64,000 nucleotides of DNA from Burkholderiaceae bacterium (GTDB lineage: Bacteria; Pseudomonadota; Gammaproteobacteria; Burkholderiales; Burkholderiaceae_E). Position 1 is the first letter of the stretch, and each line of letters starts with the position of its first letter. Location: assembly GCA_024637155.1 (NCBI GenBank), contig JAGXFR010000034.1:1-64000 (forward strand), written 5' to 3'. The notes beneath the pieces were generated by a model. That model did no database searches. It had not been told where the DNA came from and was given only the letters and a program-made list of their open reading frames with translations. Positions 59,084 through 64,000 of this stretch are shown here, piece after piece. A program made the translations under genes and the position numbers.

Positions 59084-60010
59084 ATGAACGGGAGCTTCGT
59101 CGGCGGCCTCGCCTTCGCCTTTGGCGCGGTGGTGATCTGGGCCGCCCAGCTGCCGATCGCCAAGGAACTCTTCGCCACCGTGGACGCGTTTCACGCGACG
59201 GCGTTTCGCTACTCGGTGCCGGCGCTGCTGCTGGCGGCGGCGCTGGTGCTGCGCGAAGGGGCCGGGGCGCTGCGCCTCGAGGGTCGCGGACGCTCTGTCC
59301 TCGGCATCGGCTTCGTGGGCATGTGCTGCTCGCCGGTGCTCGCCTTCGGCGGGCTGATGTTCACCCGGCCCGAGATCGCCGCGACCATCCTCGCCAGCCA
59401 GCCGGCGATGGCCGCGCTGCTCGACTGGGCGTGGCACCGGCGGCGCCCGAGCGCATTCACCATCGCCTGTGTCGCCGTCGCCTTCGCCGGGGTGGTGACG
59501 ATCCTCACGCACTGGGATCCCGCCTTCGCGCCGCGCGGGCGCGAGATGGTGGGCAACCTGATGGTCGTCGCGGGCGCGCTGTGCTGGGTGTTCTACACGT
59601 TGGCGAGCGCGCAGCGCGGCAACTGGTCGACGCTGCGCTTCACCACGCTGACCATGCTGCCCGGGGCGGCGGGAACGATCGTCGTGGCCACCACGCTGGC
59701 GGCGATCGGGGTGTTCCCGGTGCCGGCGCTGCAGGTGTGGCTCGACTCCGCCTGGCAGGTGGCCTATCTGGCGCTTGCCGGGGTGCTGATCGCGATGATG
59801 ATGTGGAACGCGGGTGCGCGGCGCGTCGGCGCGCTCAACGCGACCCTGCTGCTCAACCTGATCCCGGTCATCACCTTCGCGATTCGCCTCGCGCAGGGCC
59901 ACGACGTGCCGGTGATCGACATGGTCGGCGCCGCGCTGGTGGTCGGCGCGCTGGTCGCCAACAACCTCTACCTGCGGCGGCTCTACCGGGCGGCTGTGCC
60001 AGCGATCTGA
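59084..60010 (+). CDS. DMT superfamily (EamA) permease
   Basis: The 308-residue protein has ten hydrophobic helices arranged as two EamA repeats. Family features include the early GGLAFAFGAVVIWAAQLPIAK and the end-of-repeat pattern LASQPAMAALLDW. The substrate is unknown; relatives export amino acids or metabolites. The ATG at 59084 begins just ahead of helix 1. It starts shortly after the atp terminator and is probably transcribed separately or by read-through. Confidence 0.88.
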   Translation: MNGSFVGGLAFAFGAVVIWAAQLPIAKELFATVDAFHATAFRYSVPALLLAAALVLREGAGALRLEGRGRSVLGIGFVGMCCSPVLAFGGLMFTRPEIAATILASQPAMAALLDWAWHRRRPSAFTIACVAVAFAGVVTILTHWDPAFAPRGREMVGNLMVVAGALCWVFYTLASAQRGNWSTLRFTTLTMLPGAAGTIVVATTLAAIGVFPVPALQVWLDSAWQVAYLALAGVLIAMMMWNAGARRVGALNATLLLNLIPVITFAIRLAQGHDVPVIDMVGAALVVGALVANNLYLRRLYRAAVPAI

Positions 60011-60254
60011 GGCGCTGGTTGCGGCGTTCGTCGTCCCGCGCGGATTGCGGTGGCCTGACGGCGGCACGTCGAGCCTCCGCTCCGCGTGCGAGCGATAGCA
60101 CACCCGGATGCCGCCGCAACGCCCGGACGCGTCCGCGCGCCCCGACGCCCCGTGAGTGCATATCCCCGCAACCCGTGGGAGAATAGACGACCCGATCCGC
60201 GCCCCGGGCGTCGGAGGGGACGCGCAAGTGCACCCGTCAGGAGGACCGTCGACT

Positions 60255-60437
60255 TTGGCCAGCCCCAACTATTCGTACCAGAAGCGCCAGCGAGAACTCG
60301 CCAAGAAACAGAAGAAGGAGGCGAAGCTCGCCCGCAAGAGTGAGAAACCCGCCACGGACGACCCCGATGCGGAACCCCTGGAAGGGGGGGACGGCGCCGA
60401 CGAAGGGGCACCTGCGCAAGAGGGAGATCCGTCCTAG
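60255..60437 (+). CDS. small lysine-rich protein, 60 residues
   Basis: The start is TTG, supported by a perfect AGGAGG (60239-60244) ten bases upstream. The N-terminal half is basic and helix-forming (YSYQKRQRELAKKQKKEAK) and the C-terminal half acidic (DDPDAEPLEGGDGADEG). Small proteins beginning NYSYxKRQRELAKK occur in many betaproteobacteria, as far as I recall; their function is unknown. It lies alone between the DMT permease and plsB. Confidence 0.72.
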   Translation: MASPNYSYQKRQRELAKKQKKEAKLARKSEKPATDDPDAEPLEGGDGADEGAPAQEGDPS

Positions 60438-60509
60438 CGCGACGAACCCGGCCAGCGGCCCTGCGCCATCGGCCCTCCGCCCCGGTAGCCGCTGCGGTCG
60501 CGCTCCCCC

Positions 60510-63071
60510 GTGAAGCTCTTTCCCGGCCTCCAGCCGTTGTACCGCTCCCTGCTGCGCATCGCACTGCGCCGCACGGTGCGCACGACCGTCGTCCCCGAGC
60601 AGTTCGACGCCCTCGGCCTGGACCGCGGCAAGCCGATCGTCTACGCGCTGCAGATGCAGCAGGTCTCGACGCTGCTGATTCTCGATGAGGTCGCACGCCA
60701 GCTCGGATTGCCGGAGCCGCTGCTGCCGCTGGTTTCGGGCGCCGTCCAGGAGCGCCGCTCCTTTTTCTTCCTGACCAACAATGGCCAGCCCACGCCGCTG
60801 CGGCGCAACCCCTATGTGTATTCGCGGCGCCTGCGCCGGCTGATCGACGCGACCCTGGTCGATCCTTCGGTTGACGTCCAGCTGGTGCCGGTGAGCGTGT
60901 TCTGGGGACGCGGGCCGATCACGCGCAAGGAAACGGTGATTCGTGCGCTCTTTGCCGACAGCTGGCGTCCGCCCGGACTCATCCGGCAGGCGATCCGGGT
61001 GCTGCTCCACGGGCGCGAAACGCTGGTGAAATTCGGTACGCCGATCGAGCTGCGCGCTGCCGTCGCCGCGGGCGAGCCTGCCACGGCGATGCGCCGCGTC
61101 GGGCGCCTGCTGCGCGGGCGCTTCAAGCGCGAACGCGAACTCGCGGTCGGCCCCGACCTCTCGCATCGCCACACGGTGATCAACAACGTCGTCGACAGCG
61201 CGCCGGTGCAGGCGGCGATCGCCGCCGAAGCCAGCCTGCGCGGGGTCCCGATCGAAAAGGAGGAACTGCGCGCCCGGCGCTATGCCTACGAGATCGCCTC
61301 CGACTATTCGTACCCGGTGGTGCGCGCCTTCATCGTTGCGCTCACCGTGATCTGGAACCGCATCTACGACGGCGTGCGCGTCTTTCGATTCGAATCGATC
61401 GAGGCCATCGCCGGGGCAGGAGCTGGCACCGGCATCGTCTACGTCCCCTGCCATCGCAGCCATATCGACTACCTGCTGCTGTCCTTCGTGATCTATCGCC
61501 GCGGCTTGCAGCCGCCGCACATTGCCGCGGGCTCGAACCTCAACCTGCCGGTGCTCGGTCCGCTGCTGCGCGGCGGCGGAGCCTTCTACCTGCGCCGCAG
61601 CTTCCGCGGCCAGCCGCTCTATGCCGAGGTGTTCACCGAGTACCTGCACACGGTGCTGCGCCGTGGCTTTCCGGTCAAGTACTTCGTCGAGGGTGGGCGC
61701 AGCCGCACCGGCCGCACGCTTGCGCCCAAGGCGGGCATGCTGGCGATGACGGTCAACAGCTTCCTGCGCGACCACGAACGCCCGCTGGCCTTCGTGCCGG
61801 TCTACATCGGCTACGAGCGCTTGTTCGAGGGGGACGCCTATCTCGCCGAGCTGGCCGGCAAGCCGAAGACCAAGGAGTCGCTGCGCGCGCTGTTCGCCAC
61901 CGCCCGCAAACTGCGCGAGCGCTGGGGCACCGTGTATCTGAACTTCGGCGAGCCGATCCGCCTGGACACCTTCCTCGACGAGAAATGGCCGGCGTGGCGC
62001 GACGTCGCCCAGCGGCTTCCCGTCGGCGCCGGAGCGCTCGCGCAGCTCGACGACCAGGGCGAGAATGATCGGCGCGAGGCGATCGCCGAGCTGGCCCGGC
62101 TGGTCGTCACGCGCATCAACGAGGCCGTCGTGATCAACCCGGTCAACCTGATCGCGGTCGTGATGCTCGGCGTAACCCGCCAGGCGATGGATGCGGAGTT
62201 GCTGGCCGGGCAGGTCGATCTGTTCAAGCGCCTGCTCACGAGCAGCCCCTACTCGGCGTGCCAGCGCATTACCGAGCTCGACGGCGCCGCAGTCGTCGCC
62301 TATGCCGAGGACTTCGGGTTGCTCGAGCGCGTCGCGCACCCGCTGGGCGACATCCTGCAGGTGCCCTCCGGTCAGATCGAGAAACTCGGATACTTCCGCA
62401 ACAACGTGATGCATGCTTTCGCGATGCCGGCGCTGCTCGCCTGCCTGATCGCGCAGAACGAGACGCTCGACCCGCCCAAGCTGGTGCGCGTTGCGCGCCA
62501 GCTCTTCATGTTCCTGCGCGCCGAGCTGTTTCTCTCCTGGTCGAACGAAGACCTCGACGCGCGGCTCGCGGCCTGCGTCGAAGCCCTGCGCGCGCTCGGA
62601 CTGGTCCGCGACCAGGGCGCGCTGCTCACGCCGCCGGACCCCAGCGCGCCGGAGTCGATCGCGCTGCACGCGCTCGCCAACATCATCCGGCTCCCGATCG
62701 AGCGTTACGTGCTTGCCGTGGCGACGCTGGTGCGCTCGGGCGCAGGGGTTCTGAGCGCCGACGAACTCCTCGACTACTGCTGCCTGCTCGCGCAGCGCTT
62801 CGCGCTGCTCCACGGGACGGGCGGGCCGGAGTTCTGCGACCGCGGCGCGTTGCGCGCAATCATCGACACCCTGATCGGCACCGAGCTGGTCACGGTGCAC
62901 GACGGGCGGCTGCATTTCTCCGACACCTTGGACGCGATCGCCCACGACGCGCACTATCTGCTTTCGGCCGATACGCGGCTCGCGATCGCGCACGCCGGGC
63001 AGCTCGCGCAGGCGCGGGCGACGCCGGCCGCCGCCGCGGGCGCTGCCGAGGCCGCCGAGGCTGCCGACTGA
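60510..63071 (+). CDS. plsB: glycerol-3-phosphate 1-O-acyltransferase
   Basis: The 853-residue protein carries out the first acylation in phospholipid synthesis at the inner membrane. The catalytic block CHRSHIDYLLLSFVIYRRGL (HX4D: H315 to D320), a glycerol phosphate site GGAFYLRRSFRG, FVEGGRSRTGR and the final VPVYIGYERL are all present. Length and domain order match the E. coli enzyme (about 807). The GTG start has no clear ribosome site. It is unrelated in domain layout to the PlsC-type domain at 30669. Confidence 0.96.
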   Translation: MKLFPGLQPLYRSLLRIALRRTVRTTVVPEQFDALGLDRGKPIVYALQMQQVSTLLILDEVARQLGLPEPLLPLVSGAVQERRSFFFLTNNGQPTPLRRNPYVYSRRLRRLIDATLVDPSVDVQLVPVSVFWGRGPITRKETVIRALFADSWRPPGLIRQAIRVLLHGRETLVKFGTPIELRAAVAAGEPATAMRRVGRLLRGRFKRERELAVGPDLSHRHTVINNVVDSAPVQAAIAAEASLRGVPIEKEELRARRYAYEIASDYSYPVVRAFIVALTVIWNRIYDGVRVFRFESIEAIAGAGAGTGIVYVPCHRSHIDYLLLSFVIYRRGLQPPHIAAGSNLNLPVLGPLLRGGGAFYLRRSFRGQPLYAEVFTEYLHTVLRRGFPVKYFVEGGRSRTGRTLAPKAGMLAMTVNSFLRDHERPLAFVPVYIGYERLFEGDAYLAELAGKPKTKESLRALFATARKLRERWGTVYLNFGEPIRLDTFLDEKWPAWRDVAQRLPVGAGALAQLDDQGENDRREAIAELARLVVTRINEAVVINPVNLIAVVMLGVTRQAMDAELLAGQVDLFKRLLTSSPYSACQRITELDGAAVVAYAEDFGLLERVAHPLGDILQVPSGQIEKLGYFRNNVMHAFAMPALLACLIAQNETLDPPKLVRVARQLFMFLRAELFLSWSNEDLDARLAACVEALRALGLVRDQGALLTPPDPSAPESIALHALANIIRLPIERYVLAVATLVRSGAGVLSADELLDYCCLLAQRFALLHGTGGPEFCDRGALRAIIDTLIGTELVTVHDGRLHFSDTLDAIAHDAHYLLSADTRLAIAHAGQLAQARATPAAAAGAAEAAEAAD

Positions 63072-63170
63072 AGCACCATGGCGTCCGCGTGCAGCGGCAA
63101 AGCGCGGGCCCGGTGTCCGCAGTAAAATGCCCGGCTTGGCCGGCAAACCGCCGCGCCGTCACGGGAATCC

Positions 63171-64000
63171 ATGGCCTTGATCAACGATAGCTTTCTGCGG
63201 GCGCTGCGGCGCGAGCCCACCGAGCACACCCCTGTCTGGCTGATGCGCCAGGCCGGGCGCTACCTGCCCGAGTACAACGCCACGCGCAAGCGGGCCGGCA
63301 GCTTCCTGAAGCTGTGCAAGACCCCGGAGCTCGCCTGCGAGGTGACGCTCCAGCCGCTCGAGCGCTTTCCGCTCGACGCCGCGATCCTGTTCTCCGACAT
63401 CCTGACGATTCCCGACGCGATGGGGCTCGGGCTCTATTTCGCCGACGGCGAGGGTCCGAAGTTCGAGCGCCCGGTGCGCGACGAAGCGGCGGTCGCGGCA
63501 CTCGCGGTCCCGGATCCGGGCGCGGAGCTGCGCTACGTGACCGACGCGGTGCGCACGATCCGCCAGGCGCTCTCCGGGCGCGTGCCGTTGATCGGTTTCT
63601 CGGGAAGTCCGTGGACGCTGGCCTGCTACATGGTCGAGGGTGGCGGCAGCTCGGATTTCCGCGCAGTGAAGACGATGCTCTACAAGCGCCCGGACCTGAT
63701 GCACCGGATTCTCGCGATCAACGCCGACGCGGTGGCGGCATACCTGAACGCGCAGATCGAAGCCGGCGCGCAGGCCGTGATGATCTTCGACTCGTGGGGC
63801 GGCGCGCTCTCCGATCGGGCGTTCCAGGAGTTCTCGCTGGCCTACATCCGGCGCGTTCTCGCGAGCCTGCACACCGAGCGCGAGGAACGCGTCGCCGGGG
63901 AGAGCGGCGAAATGGTGTCGCAGCGCGTGCGCGTGCCCTCGATCGTGTTCACCAAGGGCGGCGGCCTGTGGCTCGAACAGATCGCCGGCAGCGGTTGCGA
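63171..64000 (+). CDS. hemE: uroporphyrinogen decarboxylase (5' part, runs off the window)
   Basis: The first 276 codons are present. Signatures are [15 protein letters not shown] (substrate-binding Arg and the family's first motif), [14 protein letters not shown] with the catalytic Asp, and [19 protein letters not shown]. The enzyme removes four carboxylates from uroporphyrinogen III in haem synthesis. The ATG at 63171 gives the usual beginning. A TAAAAT (63123-63128) about 43 bases upstream may be its -10 box. The C-terminal third lies outside the window. Confidence 0.97.
   Translation, partial: MALINDSFLRALRREPTEHTPVWLMRQAGRYLPEYNATRKRAGSFLKLCKTPELACEVTLQPLERFPLDAAILFSDILTIPDAMGLGLYFADGEGPKFERPVRDEAAVAALAVPDPGAELRYVTDAVRTIRQALSGRVPLIGFSGSPWTLACYMVEGGGSSDFRAVKTMLYKRPDLMHRILAINADAVAAYLNAQIEAGAQAVMIFDSWGGALSDRAFQEFSLAYIRRVLASLHTEREERVAGESGEMVSQRVRVPSIVFTKGGGLWLEQIAGSGC

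Noticed and set aside
60237-63146. 969-codon open frame antisense to plsB
   Set aside because: plsB has all catalytic motifs on the plus strand; the antisense frame shows no family features.

Overview
The window is a stretch of a GC-rich betaproteobacterial chromosome, most likely Burkholderiales. The evidence is the gene order around the origin (gyrB-dnaN-dnaA divergent from rpmH-rnpA-yidD-yidC-mnmE), the block mnmG-rsmG-parA-parB followed by atpIBEFHAGDC, and NorR control of norA-norB of the type described in Ralstonia. Almost all of the sequence is coding. The only two gene-poor stretches above 300 bp are the left edge (about 106-946) and the parS region (45330-46272).

Left edge (1-946): this looks like mobile-element debris. 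It holds a 10-bp tandem repeat, the 3' half of a tRNA-Thr(TGT) gene of the kind left by tyrosine-recombinase integration, and a pair of 17-bp direct repeats resembling an insertion-sequence end. Next comes a catabolic island (947-9140). A GntR/FCD regulator diverges from one seven-gene operon: a Bug-type binding protein, TctB and TctA (tripartite tricarboxylate transporter), two mandelate-racemase-group enolase-superfamily enzymes, a fumarylacetoacetate-hydrolase-family enzyme and a D-2-hydroxyacid dehydrogenase. This looks like uptake and dehydration of an acid sugar or similar hydroxy acid; the substrate cannot be read from the sequence.

Replication and ribosome/membrane core (9411-18995): gyrB, dnaN and dnaA on the minus strand and rpmH, rnpA, yidD, yidC and mnmE on the plus strand. 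A perfect DnaA box beside an AT-rich stretch makes the dnaN-dnaA gap the best oriC candidate.

Accessory middle (19180-45329): a secreted amidohydrolase; a nitric-oxide module (norB, norA, divergent norR, a sigma-54 promoter and three GGT-N7-ACC type NorR sites); an MFS permease; a PrpF-type isomerase coupled to an AbrB-family membrane protein; a one-domain asparaginase; a lipid operon (patatin, SDR, and a 953-residue ACP-FAAL-PlsC fusion); a slipin/NfeD pair; an unrecognised 410-residue protein with a 58-residue membrane partner; an operon of M14-like peptidase, threonine dehydratase-like enzyme and MhpD-like hydratase; pckG; a PdxA-family gene; and a GMC oxidoreductase.

Segregation and energy block (45330-64000): three parS palindromes lie upstream of mnmG-rsmG-parA-parB, then an HtrA-like protein that has lost two triad residues, then the complete ATP synthase operon with its own promoter and terminator, a DMT permease, a small lysine-rich protein, plsB, and hemE, which runs off the right edge.
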